Assembly (NCBI RefSeq): GCF_001690185.1
Contig: NZ_LZGN01000007.1
Location: 62,001-126,000, forward strand
Origin: Gilliamella sp. wkB308
Lineage (GTDB): Bacteria > Pseudomonadota > Gammaproteobacteria > Enterobacterales > Orbaceae
Reading direction: 5' to 3'
DNA length: 64,000 nucleotides
The notes beneath the pieces are model-generated. The model saw nothing but the letters and a program-made list of their open reading frames with translations, searched no databases and had not been told where the DNA came from. Below are positions 19,677 through 29,514 of the stretch, piece by piece. Positions within the stretch are counted from its first letter, which is position 1. The number at the start of each line of letters is the position of its first letter. Both the position numbers and the translations under genes were made by a program.

Positions 19677-20159
19677 ACAGCTTGTTGTTCTCTATCCCTT
19701 ATATACCAAATCCGTAATGCATAAGCTTAAACCGACGATTTGAAGCTAACATTTTGCATTTTATGGTTTTATTTTGTATTTTTATATAAAACCATTTTTT
19801 TAGGATAGATTATTTTTTAACAGGCGACAAGCTTTTTTTTCTTTTTTAGAAACAAATACGCAATTTATTGGAAATTATCACCTGTTATTTTTTTAATCTT
19901 AACAAACAAATTATAATTATAAATCATTATTCAAATATTGTTGCACAAGCAATAGCCGATCAAAGTTAGAATAATGAGTTTATTTCTGGCTCTTTGAGTC
20001 TAGGTATAGTTTCTTTATGTTCGGTTTAATCATCAATTGTTGAATTTTAAACGATTGAAAATAAAGCGCCCGTGTATTTAGTTGCTAAACAACAAAACCT
20101 TTATCCATAAATTTATTGAACATACTTTTAAACACTAACTGATTATTTATCGCTGAAAT
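19677..20159. other. Upstream region of the toxin gene
   Basis: 483 bp, very AT-rich, no gene recognised. It must contain the minus-strand promoter of the full-length toxin. GATAGAGAAC lies a short distance before the toxin ATG as a weak ribosome-binding site. Its right part grades into the array 2 leader. Confidence 0.45.
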
Positions 20160-20482
20160 CTGCTAAGTGAGTTAATGGGATAGCTTATTTGTTAAGTAAA
20201 AATAAGGCGAGGGCACAAAAGGAAGTTGATACATGGCAATTAGTCATGACCAATTAACGAAACAAGAAAAGTCATGTTGTAGGCAAAAATAGGTTGGTGC
20301 GCAAGAAAGTTGTAAAAAGATGAAATGCCTAAAATAGCATTTGAAAAGTAACTAAATATATGATAAATAATAAATTCTATTTAAGAAGGCTAACAAAGCA
20401 GATCGCCTAAAAAAACAACAAAAAAGTTGGTAGAATTTTACACTTTGCTATTTTAATTAATAAACAATAGGTTATAATTAGG
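20160..20482 (+). promoter_or_regulatory. CRISPR array 2 leader
   Basis: The last 74 bp (20409-20482) match the array 1 leader with one difference (TTTACACTTT versus TTTAAACTTT). TATAAT at 20473-20478 lies at the same distance from the first repeat. Upstream, scattered similarity to leader 1 (AAGTGAGTTAATGG near 20165; GGTTGGTGCGC near 20292) at nearly equal spacing shows an old duplication. Confidence 0.85.
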
Positions 20483-21978
20483 GTGTTCCCTGTATACACA
20501 GGGATAAACCGCGACGGGCATTTCTTGGGCAACAAACTCATGACGTGTTCCCTGTATACACAGGGATAAACCGCCCAACTTATCCAGCAGAGCATGAATT
20601 TACAAGTGTTCCCTGTATACACAGGGATAAACCGCACCTTGACGGCTGGCATTATTGCATAGATAGGTGTTCCCTGTATACACAGGGATAAACCGCTTTA
20701 TCAGGCGATAATTAAACGTGGTGCTCGGTGTTCCCTGTATACACAGGGATAAACCGAAACCCGTTAGCGTGACGGTATACACATCGCTGTGTTCCCTGTA
20801 TACACAGGGATAAACCGATATTTGCCTATAGTTAGCGTTTTTCGTTTACGTGTTCCCTGTATACACAGGGATAAACCGAAACCCGTTAGCGTGACGGTAT
20901 ACACATCGCTGTGTTCCCTGTATACACAGGGATAAACCGTGGGGATCAACTATGAAACACGACTTGAATTGGTGTTCCCTGTATACACAGGGATAAACCG
21001 GCATGGGATGATAAAAATGGTTGTTGGAAAGAGTGTTCCCTGTATACACAGGGATAAACCGGTAGGGCGATAGCGCGTAATCGACTCATCAGTGTGTTCC
21101 CTGTATACACAGGGATAAACCGCGGGACGGCGATATATTTAAAATTTATTCGAAGTGTTCCCTGTATACACAGGGATAAACCGCGGTTTAATCATCATTA
21201 ACGGCTTGTTGGTAGGTGTTCCCTGTATACACAGGGATAAACCGAAAATGTGGCAAAACGAATCAACATTGTTAGAGTGTTCCCTGTATACACAGGGATA
21301 AACCGCTATTGAACTAGACCGCCTCAATGCGCAGCGTGTGTTCCCTGTATACACAGGGATAAACCGTATCAACCAGATCATAACCAAATTCATAATTTGG
21401 TGTTCCCTGTATACACAGGGATAAACCGCGGGCGTATAGAGTGGGGTGAAGAGTTAAACAGTGTTCCCTGTATACACAGGGATAAACCGCTAGGTCTTTA
21501 CTGTTAAATGACGAGGCAATGGTGTTCCCTGTATACACAGGGATAAACCGGGGATGCATATGAAAAAATATGAAAATCGATAGTGTTCCCTGTATACACA
21601 GGGATAAACCGATCCCAACACCAGAGAATATCGCGGATTTTGGGTGTTCCCTGTATACACAGGGATAAACCGTCATTAAAGGCAACATCGTATGCAATTC
21701 AATGGTGTTCCCTGTATACACAGGGATAAACCGCTCCGGACGAATCGACGGCGTGGTCTCACTAGCGTGTTCCCTGTATACACAGGGATAAACCGGTCAA
21801 AAAGATGATAACGCCGAATATTCGTGAGTGTTCCCTGTATACACAGGGATAAACCGGTCAAAAAGATGATAACGCCGAATATTCGTGAGTGTTCCCTGTA
21901 TACACAGGGATAAACCGTCGCAGTCTGACCGAAGTGAAAAACGCAGTCCGTGTTCCCTGTATACACAGGGATAAACTG
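20483..21978 (+). CRISPR. Type I-E CRISPR array 2: 25 repeats, 24 spacers
   Basis: Same 29-bp repeat as array 1, period 61-62 bp. Spacer 5 (20757-20788) and spacer 7 (20879-20910) are identical, as are adjacent spacers 22 (21796-21827) and 23 (21857-21888). Only the last repeat (21950-21978) differs, with AAACTG instead of AAACCG. Repeats are otherwise uniform, so the array is less decayed than array 1. I found no spacer shared between the two arrays by eye. Leader on the left, transcription plus. Confidence 0.98.
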
Positions 21979-21990
21979 TTCGCATGCGAA
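21979..21990. repeat. 12-bp palindrome after the last repeat of array 2
   Basis: TTCGCATGCGAA, a perfect palindrome, abuts the final repeat exactly where a further spacer would begin. It could mark array-end processing, a protein site, or chance. Confidence 0.5.
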
Positions 21991-22033
21991 CAAAAATGGA
22001 TAATAGGTAAGGTTTCCTTTATTCTTAATAGCG

Positions 22034-22065
22034 CCAAGCAGGCATTTTGTAAAATCCCTGCTTGG
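22034..22065. terminator. Hairpin between array 2 and zntA
   Basis: CCAAGCAGG pairs with CCTGCTTGG, with an inner ATTTTG/TAAAAT extension. G:U pairs could lengthen the base. No T run follows on either strand, so termination of the array (plus) or zntA (minus) is plausible, not certain. Confidence 0.5.
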
Positions 22066-22152
22066 TGAGCGTTGATAGAGCCATACCGTTTTTAAAAAGT
22101 CTAAAAACTCATTTTTAACAACGGTGTTTCTGCAACTTGATATTTAGAATCC

Positions 22153-24465
22153 TTATTTTTTAAGTTTAAGCAATCTTAATGCATTGGCTGTGACAATCGC
22201 TGTTGTTCCTGAATCTGCTAATACAGCAAGCCAAAGCCCTGTAATACCAAATAGGCTGGTAATTAAAAATATCAACTTAATGCCTAAAGCAATCGTAATA
22301 TTCTGTTTGATATTTCGGTTAGCAAAGCGCGTTAAACGTATCAATTTTGGTAAACTCAATAAACTATTTTTGGTTAAAGCCGCATCGGCTGTTTCGAGTG
22401 CGACATCTGTTCCGCTACCCATTGCGATACCTACCGTGGCGGCTTTCATTGCAGGGGAGTCATTAATACCATCGCCAACCATGGCAATAGCGGTTGTGGT
22501 GCTTATTTTTTCAATTTCATTTAATTTATCGGCTGGTAAAAGTTCAGCTCGGTAATCAATATTTAGTTGTTGGGCGATTGCTTTTGCTGCTCGTTCATTA
22601 TCGCCTGTTAACATCAAGGTTTTTAAGCCTAATTGATGAAGTTGATTGAGTGCACTGACCGCATCTTGGCGAAGTACATCTTGCAAAGCAATGATACCCA
22701 GTAATTTTTGATGAGAAACCACAACGACAACCGTTTTTCCTTCAGTTTCAAGCTGTTGTATAAGCTGTGTATCTTCCTGTGTTAATTGGGTTGAAAGGGT
22801 ATCGAGTCTATTTGGGGCTACAACGTAAAAAGTCTCTTGATTGATATCTCCTTGAATACCGACCCCAGCAATCGCTTTACGATTATTGGCTTCAGTAAAA
22901 ACAATCTTATTTTGTTTAGCATAATCAAGGATAGCTTTGGCTAACGGATGATGTGATCCACTTTCCACCGCAGCAACAACAGTTAACAAGTGTTCGGTTG
23001 TGATATCACGATTGATAACATCGGTAACTTTAGGTTTGCCTTCGGTCAAGGTTCCGGTTTTATCAAAAGCCATCATTTTGATTGAACCTATATGTTCTAG
23101 GGCTGCCCCGCCTTTGATTAAAACACCATATTTAGCCGCACTCGATAACGCAGAAGTAATAACAGCCGGTGTTGAAATAACTAACGCACATGGACAACCT
23201 ATTAATAGTAACGTTAATCCACGATAAATCCATGTGTACCAATCAGTCTGAATGAGTAGAGGCGGAATAACCATTACTAATAGCGATAATAGGGCAATAG
23301 CAGGGGTATAATAGCGACTAAATCGATCAATAAATCGCTCTATCGGTGCTTTGCGTTCTTCAGCTTCTTCAATAAGTTGTAAAATACGGTCAACTGCGTT
23401 CTGTCCTGTTTCTGAGACAACTTTTAATTGAATGGTGTTATCTACCACTAGTGAGCCAGCTAAAATTTTATCACCATATAAATAATTGACTGGAATCGAT
23501 TCCCCTGTTAATGCGCTTTCATCAATACTGGCTTGTTCACTGATTAAGATCACATCTGCCGGTAATCGACCGCCTGATGATATTTCGATAATATCGTCAG
23601 ATTTTAGACTATGACTTGCCACCGTTTTTCGATTTCCATCAACAACAATCACAGTTTCTTCTGGCATTAATTCAACCAGTGAGGAAATGCCTTTTCTGGC
23701 TTTATTACTGGCAATTCCTTCAAGCATTTCGCCAATCATAAACAAAAAAATCACCATGGTGGCTTCTTCTGCGGCACCGATAAATAGTGCACCAATTGCC
23801 GAAATACTCATTAGCGTTTCAATAGCAAAGGGAGTGCCACTACGGGTTAAGGTGATGGCTTCTTTGGCTATTGGAATGATGCCAATAATAGCCGTAACAA
23901 TGAAGGCATACTTACCAATATCATGATTGATTAACAGGATGATATAACTGATTACAATTAAGATACCTAGCGTCACTAAAGGCAGTAGCGCTTTTTTATC
24001 CCAACTGTGTGAATGCTCATGATGATGTGGCGAAGATTCAAAAATAGGGGTATAACCTAATTCAACCACTTTATCTTCAATGAGTTGGATAATTTCTTTA
24101 TTTTTGTTGGGCACAAATACTATGAGTTTTTCAGTTGAAAACGTCATTTTTATTTGATTGATATTGGGTAACGTTTTGATTCCATTTTCAATTTTTTGAG
24201 CGCAATGCGCACAATCCATGCCTTGAATTTTCCATGTTAATTTGACGGTTGGTCTTTGCTGGTCAGGTTCATCGGGTGGAGGATCAAGATCATTAGTTTG
24301 CGTTTCAATATGATCATGATTATTACGACCTCGATTGGATTGTTGCTTATTGTCGGTTTTATGGGCATGTATCGAATTATGTGCATGATTATGTGTGATG
24401 TTTTGGCAGCTATCATGGCAGTGATGATCAGCGTGCTGATGAGTGGATTTGTTATTATATAACAT
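22153..24465 (-). CDS. zntA: Zn2+/Cd2+/Pb2+-exporting P1B-type ATPase
   Basis: 770 residues. A His-rich N-terminus (about residues 1-70) precedes a heavy-metal-associated domain with GMDCAHC. Then come the membrane domain, the phosphatase TGES, the intramembrane metal site CPC (GCPCALV), the phosphorylation motif DKTGTLTEGK, the HP motif (SHHPLAKAI) and GDGINDSPAMK. With CPC and the C-terminal membrane Asp (LADSGTTAIV) this fits ZntA-type efflux of Zn, Cd or Pb rather than copper. AGG lies eight bases before the ATG. It is divergent from setB; a dyad at 24489-24519 sits in the promoter region. Confidence 0.93.
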   Translation of the reverse strand: MLYNNKSTHQHADHHCHDSCQNITHNHAHNSIHAHKTDNKQQSNRGRNNHDHIETQTNDLDPPPDEPDQQRPTVKLTWKIQGMDCAHCAQKIENGIKTLPNINQIKMTFSTEKLIVFVPNKNKEIIQLIEDKVVELGYTPIFESSPHHHEHSHSWDKKALLPLVTLGILIVISYIILLINHDIGKYAFIVTAIIGIIPIAKEAITLTRSGTPFAIETLMSISAIGALFIGAAEEATMVIFLFMIGEMLEGIASNKARKGISSLVELMPEETVIVVDGNRKTVASHSLKSDDIIEISSGGRLPADVILISEQASIDESALTGESIPVNYLYGDKILAGSLVVDNTIQLKVVSETGQNAVDRILQLIEEAEERKAPIERFIDRFSRYYTPAIALLSLLVMVIPPLLIQTDWYTWIYRGLTLLLIGCPCALVISTPAVITSALSSAAKYGVLIKGGAALEHIGSIKMMAFDKTGTLTEGKPKVTDVINRDITTEHLLTVVAAVESGSHHPLAKAILDYAKQNKIVFTEANNRKAIAGVGIQGDINQETFYVVAPNRLDTLSTQLTQEDTQLIQQLETEGKTVVVVVSHQKLLGIIALQDVLRQDAVSALNQLHQLGLKTLMLTGDNERAAKAIAQQLNIDYRAELLPADKLNEIEKISTTTAIAMVGDGINDSPAMKAATVGIAMGSGTDVALETADAALTKNSLLSLPKLIRLTRFANRNIKQNITIALGIKLIFLITSLFGITGLWLAVLADSGTTAIVTANALRLLKLKK

Positions 24466-24488
24466 AACGTTACCTCGGCTAGTTGATG

Positions 24489-24519
24489 ATTTTTATTGTA
24501 CGCTTGTCTCAATAAAAAT
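24489..24519. promoter_or_regulatory. Inverted repeat upstream of zntA
   Basis: ATTTTTATTG and CAATAAAAAT form perfect 10-bp arms around 11 bp, 23 bp before the zntA start. It could bind a metal-responsive repressor (ArsR/SmtB-type sites are AT-rich dyads). It does not resemble the GC-rich ZntR dyad of E. coli. No regulator gene is adjacent. Confidence 0.45.
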
Positions 24520-24676
24520 AAATCTTTTTTTAATGATATTTGTCAAGGTTTGGTTTGTCTTAATTAAGAAGAATTGAAAATAAGTTATGCAGGGATTAAA
24601 CCCCAATGCTTAACATGTTTTTTGTTATGCTTATTTTCAGTATATAATTATTTCATTCTATATACAGGAAATCACT

Positions 24677-25882
24677 ATGCCGAGTACTTCATCTTTTCGA
24701 CAATTAAAAGGGGTAATTTTTACTGCTTTTCTTGTTACTACTTTCATTATCGGGATCGCAGGCGCTTTACAATCTCCGACATTAAGTCGTTTTTTAACTG
24801 ATGAAGTCAATGTTGATCCCATTCTTGTCGGTCTTTTTTATTCAGTTAACGCGATTGCCAGTATTGTGGGGAGTTTCTTATTGGCGAAATATTCGGATAA
24901 AAAAGGGGACAGACGACTCATTGTCATATTCTGTTGTTTAATGGGCGTTTTCAATAGTCTGGTTTTTGCCTTTTCTCGCCACTATGTCTTTTTGATTACG
25001 TTGGGCGTGTTATTTGCAGCGTTATCCTCAGCTGCTATGCCACAAATTTTTGCGCTAGCACGTGAATATGCGGTTAAAACGGGTCGTAATGTTGTGGCAT
25101 TTAACTCACTTATTCGAGCTCAACTTTCATTGGCTTGGGTTATTGGCCCACCTTTGTCATTTGCGTTAGCGATCGAATATGGTTTTACTACCATGTATTT
25201 AAGCGCAATGGGGATGTTTTTGGTTGCGATGATCTTTGTCGCCATTTTTTTGCCTTCAGTCGAAAAAAATCCGGCTACACAGCAAACTCAAGCCATGAAT
25301 CAGCAGGAGATAAATCAACCACTATTTCAAAATAAAAATGTGGTTTTTTTATTTTTATCAACCGTCTTTATGTGGACGGCAAATATGATGTACATCATCG
25401 ATATGCCATTATATGTAAAATCGAGTTTACATCTGTCGGATTCCTTGCCGGGTCAGTTAATGGGGCTTGCTGCAGGAATCGAAATTCCGGTTATGCTTAT
25501 TGCCGGTTTTTTAGTGCCTTATTTAGGAAAACGTAATTTATTTTTTATTGCAATTGGCTGTGGTGTCCTGTTTTATATTGGCATCATCCTGTTCAAAAAT
25601 GAAGTAGCACTATTTTCATTGCAAATTTTTAATGCCCTTTTCATCGGTATTGTGGCAAATATTGGAATTATCTATTTCCAAGATCTTCTTCCAACCCGAA
25701 TGGGTGTCGCTTCGACACTTTTTAATAATGGTATAACGTGTAGCGTGATTATCGCCGGTATGATTCAAGGTTTTGTCTCGAAAGCGTTTGGACATGAAGC
25801 AATATATTGGATCGCTTTAATTATGGTGGCGGTTTCTTTTCTGTTTTGTGCTTTAGTTAACGAGGCTAAATCAAACCATTAA
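24677..25882 (+). CDS. setB: Sugar efflux transporter, SetA/SetB family (MFS)
   Basis: 401 residues, about 12 membrane segments. IGIAGALQSPTLSRFLTDEV, KYSDKKGDRRLIVIFCCL and AREYAVKTGRNVVAFNSLIRAQLSLAWVIGPPL (in pieces) match the Set family, which exports lactose, glucose and analogues such as IPTG in E. coli. ACAGGAAATC lies before the ATG, and TATAAT at 24643-24648 could be its -10. Paralogue identity (A, B or C) is not certain. Convergent with surE. Confidence 0.88.
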   Translation: MPSTSSFRQLKGVIFTAFLVTTFIIGIAGALQSPTLSRFLTDEVNVDPILVGLFYSVNAIASIVGSFLLAKYSDKKGDRRLIVIFCCLMGVFNSLVFAFSRHYVFLITLGVLFAALSSAAMPQIFALAREYAVKTGRNVVAFNSLIRAQLSLAWVIGPPLSFALAIEYGFTTMYLSAMGMFLVAMIFVAIFLPSVEKNPATQQTQAMNQQEINQPLFQNKNVVFLFLSTVFMWTANMMYIIDMPLYVKSSLHLSDSLPGQLMGLAAGIEIPVMLIAGFLVPYLGKRNLFFIAIGCGVLFYIGIILFKNEVALFSLQIFNALFIGIVANIGIIYFQDLLPTRMGVASTLFNNGITCSVIIAGMIQGFVSKAFGHEAIYWIALIMVAVSFLFCALVNEAKSNH

Positions 25883-25890
25883 ACCCTTTT

Positions 25891-25920
25891 GTACGTCTTT
25901 CAAAATAAGGAAAGACGTAC
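25891..25920. terminator. Hairpin between convergent setB and surE
   Basis: GTACGTCTTTC pairs perfectly with GAAAGACGTAC (11 bp) around 8 nt, nine bases after the setB stop. No T run on either side, but the location suggests a shared transcription end. Confidence 0.6.
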
Positions 25921-25930
25921 CCATCATTTG

Positions 25931-26713
25931 TTAGCTAAAATTCAAAACATTTTGCAATGTTTTAAGGCTAGGATAATGTGTTCTTTCATAACTCATGGGC
26001 GTGATGGAAATGTAGCCACTGTTTGCTATATCCAGTTCTTTGTCTTCATTGCAAGCGGTTTGATTTCGTTTAGCTCTAAACCAAAAATAGTCATGTCCTT
26101 CTGGGTCTTTAGTCGGGGTGAGTATCAGTTCGCTTACATCCGGTTCCCCTTGTTTGGTAAGTTTATAACCTTTTACTTGATCAGCATTACAATCTGGAAA
26201 ATTGACATTAAAACAGATGTTTTTAGGCATTGATAACGCATGCAATTTTCGAATGATGTTTTCAGCATGGTGGATGGCACAATGCCAATTTGTCGGTTGA
26301 TTGTCTTCACTGCTCACTTGGCTTAATGCCATTGCCGGTACGCCAAGGGTCATCGCCATCATAGCCGCCCCCACGGTACCCGATAAAATCGTTTCAAAGC
26401 CAACATTAGACCCATTATTAATACCTGATAAGACTAAATCAGGTAATTGGTCTGTCATTAGATGTTTCAATGCAAATAACATGCAATCTGCTGGCGTACC
26501 ATAAACGGCGTATTCGCTATGAGAACGTTTAGAGACTCTGAATGGGGCTTTTAAGCTGACGGAACAAGAAACACCACTTTGATCTATAATTGGCGCCACT
26601 ACCCAAACTTCATGAGCCAGTTTTTCCGCCACATTTTTTAATATTTTGATACCTTGGGCATCGATGCCATCATCATTCACTAATAAAATACGATTCACTA
26701 ATTTGACATCCAT
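25931..26713 (-). CDS. surE: 5'/3'-nucleotidase SurE
   Basis: 260 residues. The metal-binding RILLVNDDGIDAQGI, the APIIDQSGVS loop, TPADCMLFAL and SGINNGSNVG are the SurE signature. It dephosphorylates nucleoside monophosphates in the cytosol and is linked to stress survival. AAGGAAAC precedes the ATG. It follows ypfJ by 21 bp; in enterics surE usually lies with pcm, nlpD and rpoS, so this location is different. Confidence 0.95.
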   Translation of the reverse strand: MDVKLVNRILLVNDDGIDAQGIKILKNVAEKLAHEVWVVAPIIDQSGVSCSVSLKAPFRVSKRSHSEYAVYGTPADCMLFALKHLMTDQLPDLVLSGINNGSNVGFETILSGTVGAAMMAMTLGVPAMALSQVSSEDNQPTNWHCAIHHAENIIRKLHALSMPKNICFNVNFPDCNADQVKGYKLTKQGEPDVSELILTPTKDPEGHDYFWFRAKRNQTACNEDKELDIANSGYISITPMSYERTHYPSLKTLQNVLNFS

Positions 26714-26734
26714 TTTGTTTCCTTATATTGTTCG

Positions 26735-27589
26735 TTACTCAGTAAACGTGTCACATTGTTCAATTGAACCACTATCAAACCCTTTTTTAAACCAAGCGTA
26801 ACGTTGTTTCGACGTGCCATGAGTAAAACTATCAGGTACCACATAGCCATCACGTTGTCGTTGTAGGCGATCATCACCAATGGCTTCGGTTGTGTTCAAT
26901 GCTTGCTCGATATCACCAACTTCAAGTAAGTTCTGTTTTTGAACTGCATTTCCCCATAATCCAGCATAGCAATCGGCTTGCAATTCCAATTTTACTGATA
27001 ATTGATTATCACTAACATCGGAATATTGTTTAAATTGTTTTAGTTGGTTAAATGTGCCGAGTAGATTTTGCACATGGTGACCAATTTCATGTGCGATCAC
27101 ATAACCTTGTGCAAAATCACCGCCACCGCCTAGTCGTTGTTTCATCTCTTGATAGAAAGAAGTGTCCAGATAAACCGTTTTATCAACACTGCAATAAAAC
27201 GGCCCCATAAAGGTTTGACCGGTACCGCAAGATGTTTGTGTTGAACCGGTATAAAGCACTAATTTGGGTGGGATGTAGGTTTTGCCAAGACGTTTAAAAT
27301 CCTGGCTCCAATAATCTTCGGTGCTGGCTAATATGACCGACGTAAATTTTGCAGCTTGCGGATCATCAACCGCATACTCAGCGCTGTTTTGTGGAGTGCT
27401 ATTAAGATCAATAACATCAGAATTGAGTAATCCCGTTAAATCAACGCCATAATAGCCGGCGATTAACACAACAATGAATAGAACAACTCTACCTTTACCA
27501 CCAATCGGAATTCGCGTTCCTAGTTCACTTCCTGATTGTGAGCGGCGATCTTCAATATTATCACTCTCTCTTTGGTCTCTCCAGCGCAT
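26735..27589 (-). CDS. ypfJ: Neutral zinc metallopeptidase family protein, YpfJ-like
   Basis: 284 residues. N-terminal [16 protein letters not shown], one membrane segment ([17 protein letters not shown], about 34-50) and then a periplasmic domain with the zinc motif HEIGHHVQ (about residue 166) followed by [12 protein letters not shown], whose Glu is the likely third ligand. [21 protein letters not shown] is also conserved in this family. Substrate unknown. It is transcribed ahead of surE with 21 bp between them. Confidence 0.92.
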   Translation of the reverse strand: MRWRDQRESDNIEDRRSQSGSELGTRIPIGGKGRVVLFIVVLIAGYYGVDLTGLLNSDVIDLNSTPQNSAEYAVDDPQAAKFTSVILASTEDYWSQDFKRLGKTYIPPKLVLYTGSTQTSCGTGQTFMGPFYCSVDKTVYLDTSFYQEMKQRLGGGGDFAQGYVIAHEIGHHVQNLLGTFNQLKQFKQYSDVSDNQLSVKLELQADCYAGLWGNAVQKQNLLEVGDIEQALNTTEAIGDDRLQRQRDGYVVPDSFTHGTSKQRYAWFKKGFDSGSIEQCDTFTE

Positions 27590-28020
27590 AGGAATTACCT
27601 CATCAGTTTTAGTAAAGTTATTTTAAAGGATTATTTCATGGGATACTAGGTAAAGTTAAATTGGTAACAGCATCAACGATTTAAAATAGGGTAAATAGCT
27701 ATTTTCAACACTATTTAACTAAAATCGTGTCGAGTAAATTAACGTAAAGGCTTCAACTATCAGACTGGTTGCAATTTTACAACCTGATCTTATATTGCTA
27801 TAATTAAAGCCTATTTTTTGTCAAATTAAACGATATTATCAAGATTAACTAATTGATAGTAATAACGATAAATCGTTTTAATTCTTTTTTCTGTTCCTTA
27901 TAAGTCTTCTAAATTTAAGTAATCAATAAACCATTTGTTGTCATAAAAGCACTATAGCAAGTCTTTATCAAAATTGTATTCAACTTATTCCATAATTTGC
28001 ATGAAAATAGGCGGTTTTTT
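27590..28020. promoter_or_regulatory. Divergent promoter region ypfJ/proP
   Basis: A good plus-strand promoter is visible: TTTACA (27776-27781), 17 bp, TATAAT (27799-27804), giving a roughly 210-nt leader before proP. CAGACTGGTTG...CAACCTG around 27762 forms a weak dyad over the -35. Long leaders are seen with osmoregulated proP. No gene in this stretch. Confidence 0.65.
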
Positions 28021-29514
28021 ATGAAGAAGGCAAAAAAGTCAATTACAAAACCTTTGAATATTAATGATATTACCATTATTGATGATAGTAAGCTTAAAAA
28101 AGCCATTACGGCTGCTGCACTCGGTAATGCGATGGAGTGGTTTGATTTTGGTGTATATGGTTTTTTAGCCTACATATTAGGGCAGGTGTTCTTTTCAAAT
28201 GCATCGCCCAGTGTGCAAGTTGTCGCTGCGTTAGCCACATTTTCAGTCCCTTTTTTAGTGCGTCCATTAGGCGGTGTGGTGTTTGGTTTATTAGGTGACA
28301 AATTAGGACGGCAAAAGGTGCTGTCTATGACAATTGTGATTATGTCGTTAAGTACCTTTTGTATTGGCTTAATTCCTTCTTATGCAACCATTGGGATTAC
28401 CGCACCAATCTTATTGTTACTGGCAAAATTAGCACAAGGATTTTCAATAGGTGGTGAATATTCTGGAGCGGCAACCTTTGTGGCTGAATATTCGCCTGAT
28501 CGTAAACGAGGATTTATGGGGAGTTGGCTGGATTTTGGGTCAATTGCAGGCTTTTTAATTGGTGCTGGGTTAGTTGTCATTTTATCTACTTTATTAGGCG
28601 ATGCTAAATTTCGAGATTGGGGGTGGCGTATCCCGTTCTTTTTTGCGTTACCTTTAGGGGTAATTGGTTTGTATTTGCGTCATGCGCTCGAGGAAACTCC
28701 CACTTTTCAGCAACAATCTGAGTCTAATGAACAACGGTCTGAAAAACCATCAAAAATTACCTTAAAACAGATTTTAACCCAATATTGGAAAAGTTTTATG
28801 GTGTGCGTTGGCTTAGTGATCGTAACCAATGTTACCTATTACATGTTGCTGACTTATATGCCAAGTTATCTATCGCATGATTTAAATTATCATTCTGATC
28901 ATGGTGTATTACTGATTATTGCGATAATGATTGGTATGTTATTTGTTCAACCCATGATTGGCTTAATTAGCGATAAAATTGGACGCAAACCCTTTATTAT
29001 TGGCGGTAGTGTGGGGTTACTCATTCTTGCTTATCCTGCCTTTAGGTTGATTAATAGTGATAATATTGGTTTAATCTTTTTGGGATTACTGATACTTGCT
29101 GTACTACTTAATTGCTTTACAGGGGTAATGGCATCTATTTTACCTGCGATTTTTCCTACCAATATTCGGTTTAGTGCGTTAGCTATCGCTTTTAATATCT
29201 CGGTATTAATAGCTGGAGCGACCCCAACAGTGGCAGCTTGGCTTGTCGAAGAAACCAATAACTTATATATGCCTGCATACTATTTAATGGTAGTGTCAAT
29301 TGTTGGGTTAGTCACTGGTTTAAAAATGCGAGAAACCGCAAATCAACCGCTCAGAGGCGCCGCACCAGCCGCTTCAAATCGTAGCGAAGCAAAAGAGATT
29401 TTAACCGATCACTTTGATTCAATTGAGCAAAAAGTTGAAGATATTGATGAACAAATCGAGAATCTGCAAGAACAGCGTCAAGATTTAGTCGATCAACATC
29501 CTAAACTAGATTAA
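28021..29514 (+). CDS. proP: Proline/glycine-betaine:H+ symporter ProP
   Basis: 497 residues from the ATG at 28021, chosen because AGGCGG lies six bases before it; an in-frame TTG at 27997 is less likely. Metabolite:H+ symporter motifs are present: GNAMEWFDFGVYGF, RPLGGVVFGLLGDKLGRQK and QGFSIGGEYSGAATFVAEY. The C-terminal tail (HFDSIEQKVEDIDEQIENLQ) is a predicted coiled coil, the ProP hallmark linked to osmosensing. It takes up compatible solutes under high osmolarity. Confidence 0.94.
   Translation: MKKAKKSITKPLNINDITIIDDSKLKKAITAAALGNAMEWFDFGVYGFLAYILGQVFFSNASPSVQVVAALATFSVPFLVRPLGGVVFGLLGDKLGRQKVLSMTIVIMSLSTFCIGLIPSYATIGITAPILLLLAKLAQGFSIGGEYSGAATFVAEYSPDRKRGFMGSWLDFGSIAGFLIGAGLVVILSTLLGDAKFRDWGWRIPFFFALPLGVIGLYLRHALEETPTFQQQSESNEQRSEKPSKITLKQILTQYWKSFMVCVGLVIVTNVTYYMLLTYMPSYLSHDLNYHSDHGVLLIIAIMIGMLFVQPMIGLISDKIGRKPFIIGGSVGLLILAYPAFRLINSDNIGLIFLGLLILAVLLNCFTGVMASILPAIFPTNIRFSALAIAFNISVLIAGATPTVAAWLVEETNNLYMPAYYLMVVSIVGLVTGLKMRETANQPLRGAAPAASNRSEAKEILTDHFDSIEQKVEDIDEQIENLQEQRQDLVDQHPKLD

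Noticed and set aside
20407-21993. Open frames up to 135 codons across array 2 with the same repeated peptides
   Set aside because: Same artefact of a 61-62 bp period lacking stops.
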